From: an uncultured bacterium | GTDB taxonomy: Bacteria; Bacillota_I; Bacilli_A; RF39; UBA660 | Reading direction: 5' to 3' | Assembly: GCA_905216155.1 (NCBI GenBank) | Contig: CAJMSU010000008.1 | Location: 1 to 56,471, forward strand | DNA length: 56,471 nt | Shown here: positions 7,939-15,719 of the stretch, piece after piece | Numbering within the stretch: the stretch's first letter is position 1 | Layout of the letters: each line of letters begins with the position of its first letter | The notes under the pieces: model-generated | Database searches by the model: none | Seen by the model: the letters and a program-made list of their open reading frames with translations, nothing else | What the model was told of the DNA's origin: nothing | Program-made: the position numbers and the translations under genes

Positions 7939-8825
7939 AATGTGGTTTTGTTAGTTTAGTAGGACGCCCTAACGTTGGTAAGAGTACTCTATTAAATAGT
8001 TTATTAGGAATGAAACTTGCTATTACCTCAAACGTTAGTGGTACAACAAGAAATGTTATTCAAGGAATTTATAATGATCCTTCTAGTCAAATAATTTTTA
8101 TAGATACACCAGGTATTCATAAACCTAATCATAAATTAGGAAGCCTAATGAATAAAAAGGCTTATAATAATACAATTGGTGTTGATGTTATACTTTTTTT
8201 AATAGATATATCTAAAGGATTTGGTAAAGGAGATCAATTTATTTTAAATAAAATTAAAGATAAAGATGTTCCAGTATTTTTATTACTTAATAAGATTGAT
8301 CAAGTAAAAGATAAAACTATTTTACTAAAAAAAATTAATGAATTAAAGAGCTTATATGATTTCGCAGAGATTATTCCAATATCTGCTATGAAAAAAGATA
8401 ATATAGATGTTTTAATTAATTGTATTAAAAAAAGATTACCTGAGATGGATAAAATTTATTCTGATGAAGATTTAACTAATGTTTCCACTAGATTTATCTT
8501 ATCAGAGTTGGTTCGTGAAAAAGTTTTAGAATTAACAAGAGAAGAAATCCCTCATAGTGTTACCTGTTATGTTGAAAACTATGAAGAAGATGAAAACTTA
8601 GTTCATGTTCAAATATTAGTAGTAGTTGATAGAGATAATTTGAAAAAAATTATTATCGGCAAGTCTGGTTCCATGCTTAAAAAAATAGGTACTATGGCTA
8701 GAAAAGACATGGAGGAATTTCTTGGCAAAAAAGTATTTTTAGAAACTTACGTAAAAACTTTAAAAAATTGGCGTGATGAAGAAAAATATTTTTTAGAACT
8801 TGGTCTAAAAGATGAAGATGAATAG
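7935..8825 (+). CDS. era: GTPase Era
   Basis: 296 residues. G1 GRPNVGKST (10-18), G3 DTPG, G4 NKID and G5 SAM are all present, followed by a C-terminal KH domain with KKIIIGKSGSMLKKIG that binds the 3' end of 16S rRNA. Acts in 30S assembly. Conserved neighbour of cdd, yqzL and recO. Confidence 0.97.
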   Translation: MKCGFVSLVGRPNVGKSTLLNSLLGMKLAITSNVSGTTRNVIQGIYNDPSSQIIFIDTPGIHKPNHKLGSLMNKKAYNNTIGVDVILFLIDISKGFGKGDQFILNKIKDKDVPVFLLLNKIDQVKDKTILLKKINELKSLYDFAEIIPISAMKKDNIDVLINCIKKRLPEMDKIYSDEDLTNVSTRFILSELVREKVLELTREEIPHSVTCYVENYEEDENLVHVQILVVVDRDNLKKIIIGKSGSMLKKIGTMARKDMEEFLGKKVFLETYVKTLKNWRDEEKYFLELGLKDEDE

Positions 8826-8859
8826 AGAAATTTAATAAAAATTGTATAATATAAATAAA

Positions 8860-8892
8860 TAATCACCACTATATAAATATAGAGGTGATTTT
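8860..8892 (+). promoter_or_regulatory. Hairpin over the yqzL ribosome binding site
   Basis: AATCACC (about 8860-8866) can pair with GGTGATT, which contains the yqzL Shine-Dalgarno; TATA/TATA pairs inside. Only four T follow, so it is a poor terminator. It could reduce translation of yqzL or act as a weak era terminator. Confidence 0.35.
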
Positions 8893-8893
8893 A

Positions 8894-8977
8894 ATGAATG
8901 ATATTCTTTGGAAACTATTTTGTGAAACTGGAGATATTAAATATTACAACTTATTACAAGTTATAAAAAAGAAGTGA
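8894..8977 (+). CDS. yqzL: YqzL family small protein
   Basis: 27 residues: starts MNDILWKLFCETGDI and ends in three lysines. The pattern xxWxxFxxTGxxxxYxLxxxxxK and the place between era and recO both match Bacillus YqzL, a conserved small protein without known function. AGGTGAT precedes ATG 8894; five bases separate its stop from recO, so they are likely coupled. Confidence 0.8.
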   Translation: MNDILWKLFCETGDIKYYNLLQVIKKK

Positions 8978-8981
8978 TGAT

Positions 8982-9722
8982 ATGGAAATTATAGAAGTAG
9001 AAGGTATTGTATTAACAGAAACTAATTATAGTGAATCTAGTAAAATTTTAAATGTAATTACAAAAGACTATGGTCTTATAGGTATTTTATCTAAAGGTTG
9101 TCGTAATATGAAAAGTAAACTTCGTGGTGTGAGTAGAAAACTTGTTTATGGCACCTTTCATATTTACTATAAAGAGTCATCATTATCAACCTTAATTGGT
9201 GTTGATGTGATTAATTCTTTTTCAAATATCCTAATGGACTTAGAAAGAGTGAGTTACACCTCATTTATTCTAGATCTTGTTAATCAAGTAATTAAAGAAA
9301 ATGATGATCCTAATATATTTAACCTGTTAAAAGATACACTTTTAAAAATAGATGAAGGCTTTTCACCAATAGTACTTACCAATATTTTAGAATTAAAACT
9401 ATTAGAGTATTTAGGTGTAAAACCATCAATTGATTATTGTAGTGTTTGTGGTAGTTCAAAAAATATAGTCACTATCTCTTCATTAAAGGGTGGCTACGTT
9501 TGTGGCAATTGCTATGAAAATGATGGTATTGTTAGTGATAAAACAATTAAAATGTTAAGACTATTTTATTATGTAGATATAAAAAACATTACTAAATTAG
9601 AAGTCTCCTCATCAATTATTAAAGAAATAAACATGTTTCTAGATGATTATTATGATAGGTATACAGGAATTTATTTAAAAAGTAAACATTTTATAAAAGA
9701 GCTTAATAAATTGACAAATTAA
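8982..9722 (+). CDS. recO: DNA repair protein RecO
   Basis: 246 residues. N-terminal OB fold (EIIEVEGIVLTETNYSESSKIL, then YGLIGILSKGCR), a helical middle, and a zinc finger CSVCGS...CGNC near residue 150. Helps RecR load RecA on SSB-coated DNA in the RecFOR pathway. Follows yqzL with AAGTGATGAT as the binding site. Confidence 0.94.
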   Translation: MEIIEVEGIVLTETNYSESSKILNVITKDYGLIGILSKGCRNMKSKLRGVSRKLVYGTFHIYYKESSLSTLIGVDVINSFSNILMDLERVSYTSFILDLVNQVIKENDDPNIFNLLKDTLLKIDEGFSPIVLTNILELKLLEYLGVKPSIDYCSVCGSSKNIVTISSLKGGYVCGNCYENDGIVSDKTIKMLRLFYYVDIKNITKLEVSSSIIKEINMFLDDYYDRYTGIYLKSKHFIKELNKLTN

Positions 9723-9731
9723 GCTTTTTTT
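9695..9731 (+). terminator. recO terminator
   Basis: AGCTTAAT (9700-9707) pairs with ATTAAGCT (9718-9725), with extra A-U pairs outside and T to 9731. Its loop holds the -35 box TTGACA of the next promoter. Confidence 0.8.
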
Positions 9732-9739
9732 GTTACAAT
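9711..9739 (+). promoter_or_regulatory. Promoter of the transglutaminase-like pair
   Basis: TTGACA (9711-9716), 17 bases, TACAAT (9734-9739). The -35 box lies inside the last codons of recO and in the terminator loop. Confidence 0.8.
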
Positions 9740-9764
9740 ATGGCTGTTTTTATGGGGTGGTTGG

Positions 9765-10808
9765 ATGAATATTAAAGATATATTAAAAATGAATTCACAT
9801 AAGAGAAGTTACTTATTAAAATTTATTGGAATGCTTGGTATAGGTGGAGTGTCAGTAAATCTTTTTAATCCAGATATGTTAGAAATTTATACAACCTGTT
9901 GTGCAGCAAGTGTTAGTACTATGCTTTCTCATAATATAAGTAATAATATTAAAAACTACAATTTTGATAAGTTAATTGATAATATAAATAATTCTTCTCA
10001 AAAAGATGAATGTCAAAAATTATATCAAGAATATATATCTAAACTTGGCAATTTAATTAAAGAGCATTCTACGGATGATACAGCATTCTCCCAATCACAA
10101 TTATTTTATGAACTTTTAAAAGTATCGATATTTACTAACAACGAAGAGAAATATCAAGATTTTAAATATGATATTGAGAGTAGAAAAAAATGTATCACTG
10201 ATATTTATGGTGCTAGAGTCTTAACTGGTGCCAGTGTATGTAGACATAAAGCAAGTATGCTTACAGATGTTTTAGAAAGCATTGGACATAAAACACTAAA
10301 TTTAAAAGTATACATGTTTAATAATAATATAAAAGATAATTATATTCTAAATAAAAAAGCAAATCATTTAGTTACAGGTGTTATTTCAGATAATGGAAGA
10401 TTTATATATGATCCAACTAATTCAGGATTAGTACTTCCTATGAATATTGAACCTGATAAAGAACTTTTAAAAGCAGGTAATTTATGGATGGAATATTTAG
10501 ACAATTCTAGCTTATATAGACTTATTAACAAAAAAACAAACTATAACAATAAAAGATGTGAAGAAGAATTGTTGAATTCTTTCTTTAATTCAAATAATAT
10601 CTTACTTGATGATGAATATATAAACACAACAATTCATGATACTAAAATGCTGCTTATAACAAAACGTGATAATTTTTTAGATTTTTGTAATGACAATAAC
10701 CAATTAGTAGAAGATATTACTTCTTTGTATATGGAAATGGTATCTTTTGCAAATAGTAAAAAAGTATACAAAAAACAAATAAAAGAATTAAAAAAAATAT
10801 ATAGATAG
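9765..10808 (+). CDS. Transglutaminase-like cysteine protease fold protein, membrane-anchored
   Basis: 347 residues. Two hydrophobic segments near the N-terminus (about 18-34 and 38-56) are followed by a helical region. A transglutaminase-like core has Cys159 in GASVCRHKASML, His201 in NHLVTGV and Asp216 in YDPTN, the full Cys-His-Asp set. The family includes peptidases, transglutaminases and inactive scaffolds; substrate cannot be told. A second copy without the membrane segments follows 11 bases on. GGGGTGG precedes ATG 9765. The pair is inserted between recO and glyS, which are neighbours in many Firmicutes. Confidence 0.7.
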   Translation: MNIKDILKMNSHKRSYLLKFIGMLGIGGVSVNLFNPDMLEIYTTCCAASVSTMLSHNISNNIKNYNFDKLIDNINNSSQKDECQKLYQEYISKLGNLIKEHSTDDTAFSQSQLFYELLKVSIFTNNEEKYQDFKYDIESRKKCITDIYGARVLTGASVCRHKASMLTDVLESIGHKTLNLKVYMFNNNIKDNYILNKKANHLVTGVISDNGRFIYDPTNSGLVLPMNIEPDKELLKAGNLWMEYLDNSSLYRLINKKTNYNNKRCEEELLNSFFNSNNILLDDEYINTTIHDTKMLLITKRDNFLDFCNDNNQLVEDITSLYMEMVSFANSKKVYKKQIKELKKIYR

Positions 10809-10819
10809 GATGAAGTACT

Positions 10820-11641
10820 TTGAATAAGTTTAATATTGATGATGAATTTTATAATAAATTTAGCAAAGAAAAAAATAATAATACTTATTATAATGAGCTT
10901 AATAAAATAAGATTTAAATTATACCATGAATTTCTTTCTAACCTGAGTTATCTAATTAAAGAAAATTCAAGTATTAATGATAGCCTATCTTATTCTATTT
11001 TATATAATATTTTACTTAATAATGGACTACTTTCTGTACCATCTTTTTTCAATTATAAAATTTATAAGTATGATAGTGATGATTTTTTTAATAATATTTC
11101 TGGAGCACGAGTAATTTCTGGTTATGGTGTATGTAGACACATTTCTAGTATGCTTACAGATATTTTAGAAAAACTTAATTATAGTGCCTGTAATATTTAT
11201 GTGTCTAATCATCTAGTTACAGGTATTATTGATAATGACTATAATTATATATATGATCCAACTAATTCTACAATGGGGATTATAAAAGATGAAAATTTAA
11301 AAAATGGAGAAATTAATTCGTATTATAAAGATGTTTGTAGTAATAAAAATATTAATTTATTAAAAAGCTTAGATTCTATTAATACATATAATTTTTATTG
11401 TAATATCAAGCATAAAAAAATGGATTATAAAACATTTCTTAATATATTTGATGATAATTATCACAACTATTTAAATAAAAAAACAATTTTTTTAGACTTT
11501 TTCTATGAAAATATAGATAAAATGAAAAAAATAAGTGAACTTGATCGTTTATTAATTCCTAGAAGTGATAGTAAAAAAGAATTTGATAATAGTAATAAAT
11601 TTGTTAAAGTGCTTAAAAGTAATTATATTGACAAAAACTAA
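10820..11641 (+). CDS. Transglutaminase-like protein, soluble paralogue
   Basis: 273 residues, TTG start at 10820 after AGGATGAAG. Shares with the upstream gene the blocks GARVxSGxxVCRHxxSMLTDxLE (Cys105), NHLVTGxI (His131) and YIYDPTNS (Asp146), but has no membrane helix at the N-terminus and diverges in the C-terminal third. A tandem duplication followed by divergence. Same operon. May act on a cytoplasmic partner, or be exported by an unseen route; function unknown. Confidence 0.68.
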   Translation: MNKFNIDDEFYNKFSKEKNNNTYYNELNKIRFKLYHEFLSNLSYLIKENSSINDSLSYSILYNILLNNGLLSVPSFFNYKIYKYDSDDFFNNISGARVISGYGVCRHISSMLTDILEKLNYSACNIYVSNHLVTGIIDNDYNYIYDPTNSTMGIIKDENLKNGEINSYYKDVCSNKNINLLKSLDSINTYNFYCNIKHKKMDYKTFLNIFDDNYHNYLNKKTIFLDFFYENIDKMKKISELDRLLIPRSDSKKEFDNSNKFVKVLKSNYIDKN

Positions 11642-11656
11642 TTTTTTTAATATATT
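11628..11656 (+). promoter_or_regulatory. glyS promoter
   Basis: TTGACA (11628-11633), 17 bases, TATATT (11651-11656). The -35 box is inside the last codons of the upstream gene. Expected transcript start is near 11663, giving a leader of about 130 bases. Confidence 0.7.
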
Positions 11657-11662
11657 ATAAGA

Positions 11663-11791
11663 GATAAGTACGATTATAGGCTATAACCTTACATAGTAAA
11701 TATGACTGATTCTTTTGAAACAGATAAGGTAAAACCACTAGGTAGGCCTTATATTGTTCTTGGAATCTTTTTATTTGAAAGGAAGAAGATT
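11663..11791 (+). promoter_or_regulatory. Structured glyS 5' leader, candidate cis-regulatory RNA
   Basis: Possible helices: TATAGGC (about 11675) with GCCTTATA (about 11746), ACCTTA with TAAGGT inside it, a small hairpin CTGATTC/GAAACAG, and CATA/TATG. ATAAGG could instead pair with the later CCTTAT, giving a mutually exclusive fold. A last helix AATCTTTTT/AAGAAGATT embraces the Shine-Dalgarno region. No T-box antiterminator sequence and no terminator with a long T-run are present, so control, if any, would be at translation. The class was not recognised; folding was by eye. Confidence 0.4.
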
Positions 11792-13171
11792 ATGGAAAAA
11801 TTAACAATGGAAAAAATGGTTAATTATTGTAAACAATATGGATTTATATTTCAAGGAAGCGAAATATATGGTGGTCTTGCTAATACATGGGATTATGGCC
11901 CACTAGGGAAAGAATTAAAAGAAAACATAAAAAAAGCATGGTGGAAGAAATTCATTCAAGAAGAAAGAAATAGTTATGGACTAGATGCTGCAATACTAAT
12001 GAATCCTGAAGTATGGGTTGCATCAGGCCATGTTGATAGTTTTGCCGATCCTCTAATTGATTGTAAAAATTGTAAAACAAGACATAGAGCTGATAAATTA
12101 ATAGAAGAATTTAGTAACGGAAAAGAAACCGGTGATGGTTGGTCTAACGAAAAATTAGAATCATACATAAAAGAAAATAATGTTTTATGTCCAAAATGTG
12201 GTAAATGTGATTTTACTGAGATAAGACAATTTAACCTATTATTTGAAACCCATATGGGTGTTACTGCAGACTCTTCTAGTAAAGTTTATCTAAGAGGAGA
12301 AACTGCTCAAGGAATATTTGTTAACTTTAATAATGTATGTCGTAGTCAAAGAGCAAAATTACCATTTGGTATAGGTCAGATTGGTAAAGCCTTTAGAAAT
12401 GAAATTACACCAGGAAACTTTATATTTAGAACCCGTGAATTTGAACAAATGGAATATGAATTTTTCTGCAAACCAGGAACTGATTTAGAATGGTTTAATT
12501 ATTGGAAAAATAACTGTCTAAATTTCTTAAAAGATATAGGCATTAATGATAAGAATTTAAGATATAGAGATCATGAAAAAGAAGAGTTGGTTTTTTACAG
12601 TAAAGCAACAACAGATATTGAATATAATTATCCAATGGGTTGGGGAGAACTATGGGGTATCGCAGATAGAACTGACTATGATTTAGGTGTTCATCAAAAA
12701 CATTCTAAGAAAGACCTAACATATTTAGATCCAGAAACTAATGAAAGATATCTTCCTTATGTTATTGAACCAAGTGTTGGTGTTGATAGATTATTACTTG
12801 CGGTTTTATGTGATGCTTATTGCAATGAAGAGCTAGAAAATGGTGATACAAGAGAAATTTTAAAACTTCATCCTTTTTTAGCACCATATAAAGTATGTGT
12901 TTTACCTATTTCTAAAAAATATCATGGAGAAAAAGCTCTTGAGGTTTATAATATGTTAAATAAATATTTTATGACAAGCTATGATGAAGCTGGTTCTATT
13001 GGAAAAAGATATAGAAGAGCAGACGCCTCAGGTACACCATGGTGTATAACAATAGATGATGAAACTATAAATAATAACACTGTTACCATAAGAGATAGAG
13101 ATACAATGAAACAAATTACCATAGAGTTAGATAAAGTTGTTGACTATATTAATGAATTAATTAAATTTTAA
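11792..13171 (+). CDS. glyS: Glycyl-tRNA synthetase, single-chain type
   Basis: 459 residues from ATG 11792 after AAAGGAAG. It is the alpha2 enzyme found in Staphylococcus, mycoplasmas and eukaryotes rather than the GlyQ/GlyS pair. Class II motifs are visible: GGLANTWDYGPLG near the start, LRGETAQGIFVNF (motif 2 region with FRNEITPGNFIFRTREFEQME) and EPSVGVDRLLLAVL (motif 3), then a C-terminal anticodon-binding domain. An insertion with two CxxC pairs (CKNCKT and CPKCGKC) probably binds zinc. Charges tRNA-Gly. An in-frame ATG at 11702 lies in the structured leader and is not used. Confidence 0.96.
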   Translation: MEKLTMEKMVNYCKQYGFIFQGSEIYGGLANTWDYGPLGKELKENIKKAWWKKFIQEERNSYGLDAAILMNPEVWVASGHVDSFADPLIDCKNCKTRHRADKLIEEFSNGKETGDGWSNEKLESYIKENNVLCPKCGKCDFTEIRQFNLLFETHMGVTADSSSKVYLRGETAQGIFVNFNNVCRSQRAKLPFGIGQIGKAFRNEITPGNFIFRTREFEQMEYEFFCKPGTDLEWFNYWKNNCLNFLKDIGINDKNLRYRDHEKEELVFYSKATTDIEYNYPMGWGELWGIADRTDYDLGVHQKHSKKDLTYLDPETNERYLPYVIEPSVGVDRLLLAVLCDAYCNEELENGDTREILKLHPFLAPYKVCVLPISKKYHGEKALEVYNMLNKYFMTSYDEAGSIGKRYRRADASGTPWCITIDDETINNNTVTIRDRDTMKQITIELDKVVDYINELIKF

Positions 13172-13201
13172 GTAGATTTTAAATCTACTTTTCTTGTTTT
13201 T
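13170..13201 (+). terminator. glyS terminator
   Basis: AAGTAGATT (13170-13178), loop TTA, AATCTACTT (13182-13190), then TTTTCTTGTTTTT. Confidence 0.85.
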
Positions 13202-13222
13202 AGATAATAAAAGTTATATAAT
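13194..13222 (+). promoter_or_regulatory. Sortase promoter
   Basis: TTGTTT (13194-13199), 17 bases, TATAAT (13217-13222); the -35 box is part of the glyS terminator T-tract. Confidence 0.65.
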
Positions 13223-13247
13223 ATCTATATTAATAGAGAGGTTTTTT

Positions 13248-13949
13248 ATGAAAAAAATTTATTTACTTTTGATTGCTATTTTTACTGGATTGTTAATTTA
13301 TTCCTCATTTCAAATTTTTTTATGGTTGAATGATAATAAGAAAACAGATACAGAAATAAAAACTATACAAAATATAGCAGATAATAGTAAAGATAATACT
13401 CAACAAATAGATTTTGATAAATTAAAATCTATTAATAATGAAGTAATTGGTTGGGTAAGTGTATCTAATACTAATGTCGATTATCCTTTTGTACAACATA
13501 GCGACAACTCATATTACTTAACACATTCCTTCTATAAAGATAAAAATAATGCCGGTTGGGTATTTATGGATTATAGAAATAAAACAGATTTTTCTGATAT
13601 GAATAGCATTTTATATGCTCATGGTAGAGTAGATGGTACCATGTTTGGAAGCCTAAAGAACACTCTTAGTAACGATTGGTATGATAAAAAAGAATATTAT
13701 GTTTTTATTAAAACACCTGATAGAAATTATAAATTTTTAATATTCAGCTTATATCATATAGAAACAACTGATGATTATTTAAAAACAACGTTCACTAAGA
13801 ATAGTTTTGATAATTTTATAAATATCATAAAAAAAAGAAGTGTTTATAATTTTAATAACAACGTTAATTATGGTGATAGAATAATAACTTTGTCAACTTG
13901 TTATAATGAAAAAGAGAAAATGGTTGTACATGCTAAATTAGTAGAATAA
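13248..13949 (+). CDS. srtB: Class B-type sortase
   Basis: 233 residues from ATG 13248 (AGAGAGG at about 13235). One N-terminal membrane helix (about 5-27), then the sortase barrel: NNEVIGWVSVSNTNVDYPFVQ, catalytic His125 in ILYAHG, MFGSL, catalytic Cys218 in TLSTC. The third catalytic residue, an Arg in the RxVVxAK strand, is Lys224 here (EKMVVHAK). Sortases join surface proteins to the wall or polymerise pilins by transpeptidation outside the membrane. No LPxTG-type or NPQTN-type substrate was seen in the window. The next gene encodes an exported membrane-anchored protein. Confidence 0.88.
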   Translation: MKKIYLLLIAIFTGLLIYSSFQIFLWLNDNKKTDTEIKTIQNIADNSKDNTQQIDFDKLKSINNEVIGWVSVSNTNVDYPFVQHSDNSYYLTHSFYKDKNNAGWVFMDYRNKTDFSDMNSILYAHGRVDGTMFGSLKNTLSNDWYDKKEYYVFIKTPDRNYKFLIFSLYHIETTDDYLKTTFTKNSFDNFINIIKKRSVYNFNNNVNYGDRIITLSTCYNEKEKMVVHAKLVE

Positions 13950-14022
13950 TTGTTCATGATTATTCTTGTATTAAAAAAATCGATTTGATATACTAAATAT
14001 ATAATAAAGAGTGGTGATACCT

Positions 14023-14631
14023 GTGAAAAAGAAAAAACTTAAAGGACATAATATAAAAAGAAGCGAAGGCGCCGTAGTAAAAAGTATTGTATATAAAATA
14101 AAAATGCGTGAAGTAGAATATACAGTTGCTAGTGTTTTTAGTATTGTCATTATCATAATTATCTCCTTTTTCACTATCTCATCATCTGTGCAAAAACATA
14201 AAAATTATAATACATTGAAAATTGGTAAACTACAAGTTGCCTTTAACGAAATAGAAAACAACACATCAGAAATAATCTACCTAGACCATAAAAACAAGAT
14301 AAGTGATAATAATATAAATAATCTAAAAAATTATACTTTTAAAATAACAAACAGCACCAATAAAAGTAAAAACTTTATTGTAAAGATTGTTAATGATGAT
14401 GAAATGATAGATAGTGATGAATGTAGAAGCAAACTATTAGATAAAAACTATATTAAATATAGTATAGAAAAAAATAACGTTTCTAAATTAAATAATAAAG
14501 GTATTATAATAAATTCTACTATAGAAAAAAATAGTAGTAAAACATATAAAATAAAAGTATGGGTTGATGATAATTATACAGGAAATGATGATTTCCATTA
14601 TCATGGTAAATTTATAATAGAAGAAAAATAA
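14023..14631 (+). CDS. Single-pass membrane protein with an extracytoplasmic beta domain
   Basis: 202 residues from GTG 14023; the track GGTGAT (14013-14018) fits this start better than the GTG at 14011, which lies in the binding site itself. A basic N-terminal stretch (about 1-35) is followed by a membrane helix (about 42-62) and an outside domain with many short strands. Its last part (TYKIKVWVDDNY) resembles a segment in the N-terminal region of the phosphatase at 54.7 kb (EYILKIWINNSD), suggesting a shared fold like the TasA/camelysin-type domains. Downstream of the sortase but without a sorting signal. Function unknown. Confidence 0.6.
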   Translation: MKKKKLKGHNIKRSEGAVVKSIVYKIKMREVEYTVASVFSIVIIIIISFFTISSSVQKHKNYNTLKIGKLQVAFNEIENNTSEIIYLDHKNKISDNNINNLKNYTFKITNSTNKSKNFIVKIVNDDEMIDSDECRSKLLDKNYIKYSIEKNNVSKLNNKGIIINSTIEKNSSKTYKIKVWVDDNYTGNDDFHYHGKFIIEEK

Positions 14632-14649
14632 GGATTATCTCCTTATTTT
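14625..14649. terminator. Bidirectional terminator between convergent genes
   Basis: AAAATAAGGA (14625-14634), loop TTATC, TCCTTATTTT (14640-14649); contains the plus-strand stop and the minus-strand stop region. Confidence 0.85.
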
Positions 14650-15401
14650 ATAAACTCATATATTATTTGATTAGTTAAAATTGGATACTCTAAATATGAA
14701 AAATGACTTCCCTTAGGAAAAACTATAAGAGCAGAGTGTTTAATTAATTTATTTGTTTTTATACCATATTTTAATGGAGTATCTATATCGTTTTTACCCC
14801 ATAATATTAATACCTCTTCATCAATTTGCTTTAAGTAATATGATACATCTTCATTAACTATATTTTTAAATGTTTGTTGCATAGATTTTGATAGGACCTG
14901 ATAATCACTTGATGCAAATATTTTTATTAACTTTTGCATATATCTTTCTTTTTTTATTTTAGGAATAAATATTGCCAACTTTTTTAATAATTTATATAAA
15001 CTTTGTCTAAATAATGTTTTAATAGATTTTTTTGGTTTGATAGCAGCCGTATCAATCATAATAATTTTATCAATTTTTTCCTTATAATATCCAGACAAAA
15101 GGGTTGCAATCCTCCCACCAAAAGAATGGGCTATAATAATTGGATTTTCTATATTGTTATCAACCATAAAATTTCTAATTAAATTTGTATAATCATAAAT
15201 TGTTAAATCTTTATTTGGAAATACACTATTGCCAAAACCAGGATAATCCATTATATAAATAGTATATTTTTCTTTAAAATGGTTTATTATGTTGTAAAAT
15301 GTTTTTCTATTATCACCCCAACCAGGTAGGATAAGAATAGTTTTTTCACCAGAACCATATTTTTCATAATAAAGTGAAATGTCTTCCTCATTATAATACA
15401 T
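14643..15401 (-). CDS. Alpha/beta hydrolase
   Basis: 252 residues from ATG 15401, chosen over a GTG at 15410 that is part of the AGGTGAT binding site. Oxyanion-hole region ILPGWGDNR, nucleophile Ser93 in AHSFGGR, acid in GKNDIDTPL and His in KGSHFSYLE complete the triad. A lid of about 60 basic/hydrophobic residues (about 125-185) covers the site. Small-ester hydrolase or lactonase-like; substrate unknown. It has its own promoter, divergent from the structured RNA. Confidence 0.85.
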   Translation of the reverse strand: MYYNEEDISLYYEKYGSGEKTILILPGWGDNRKTFYNIINHFKEKYTIYIMDYPGFGNSVFPNKDLTIYDYTNLIRNFMVDNNIENPIIIAHSFGGRIATLLSGYYKEKIDKIIMIDTAAIKPKKSIKTLFRQSLYKLLKKLAIFIPKIKKERYMQKLIKIFASSDYQVLSKSMQQTFKNIVNEDVSYYLKQIDEEVLILWGKNDIDTPLKYGIKTNKLIKHSALIVFPKGSHFSYLEYPILTNQIIYEFIK

Positions 15402-15417
15402 TTTAATCACCTATGAT

Positions 15418-15446
15418 ATTTTATGATTATTAAAAATTTGTGTTAA
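15418..15446 (-). promoter_or_regulatory. Promoter of the alpha/beta hydrolase
   Basis: Reading the minus strand: TTAACA (15446-15441), 17 bases, TAAAAT (15423-15418). Confidence 0.6.
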
Positions 15447-15451
15447 AAATA

Positions 15452-15481
15452 TTGTATTAATAAGTTTATGTGTGGTATAAT
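15452..15481 (+). promoter_or_regulatory. Promoter of the structured RNA
   Basis: TTGTAT (15452-15457), 18 bases, TATAAT (15476-15481), predicting a start at about 15488, exactly where the closing helix of the RNA begins. Confidence 0.7.
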
Positions 15482-15487
15482 AATAAC

Positions 15488-15667
15488 ATCAGATGAATAC
15501 GAGAGTAGTTCTCATATAAAACCGACTAATATGACGATAAGGGAGTTTTGATCAGCTATTTGTGTTGAATACCTATTATTAATAGGGATCCTAATGATAG
15601 CGTAAGGACACCCACCTGTAGATATGCAGGTTTTATCGTTGGACTACACGGTTCTTCTGATTTTTTT
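15488..15667 (+). ncRNA. Free-standing structured RNA of about 175 bases, class not recognised
   Basis: Own promoter and own end. Closing helix ATCAGA (15488-15493) with TCTGAT (15656-15661) is extended by GAA/TTC and followed by seven T, so the molecule ends in its own terminator. Nested inside: GTAGTTC (15505-15511) with GGACTAC (15641-15647); ACGATAA (15534-15540) with TTATCGT (15633-15639); GGG/CCC (15541/15611); GCTAT (15555) with ATAGC (15597); CCTATT/AATAGG hairpin (15572-15586); ACCTGTA/TGCAGGT hairpin (15614-15631). The next gene has its own promoter, so this is not a simple leader. 6S RNA or another Firmicute structured RNA is possible; I could not match a conserved core. Folded by eye. 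Confidence 0.65.
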
Positions 15668-15669
15668 AT

Positions 15670-15698
15670 TTGTAAGAAAATACATTTTATGGTATAAT
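15670..15698 (+). promoter_or_regulatory. Promoter of the unknown gene at 15720
   Basis: TTGTAA (15670-15675), 17 bases, TATAAT (15693-15698), starting right after the T-run of the structured RNA. Confidence 0.75.
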
Positions 15699-15719
15699 AA
15701 CTCCTGCGAGGTGATAGAT

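Noticed and set aside
8845..8850. TATAAT upstream of yqzL as a promoter
   Set aside because: No acceptable -35 box lies 16-18 bases before it; era to recO is probably one transcript.
11663..11791. T-box riboswitch for glyS
   Set aside because: No antiterminator GGTGG motif and no terminator with a T-run were found, although the gene is a synthetase.
14011..14022. GTG 14011 as the start of the 14 kb membrane protein
   Set aside because: It falls inside the Shine-Dalgarno; GTG 14023 has correct spacing.
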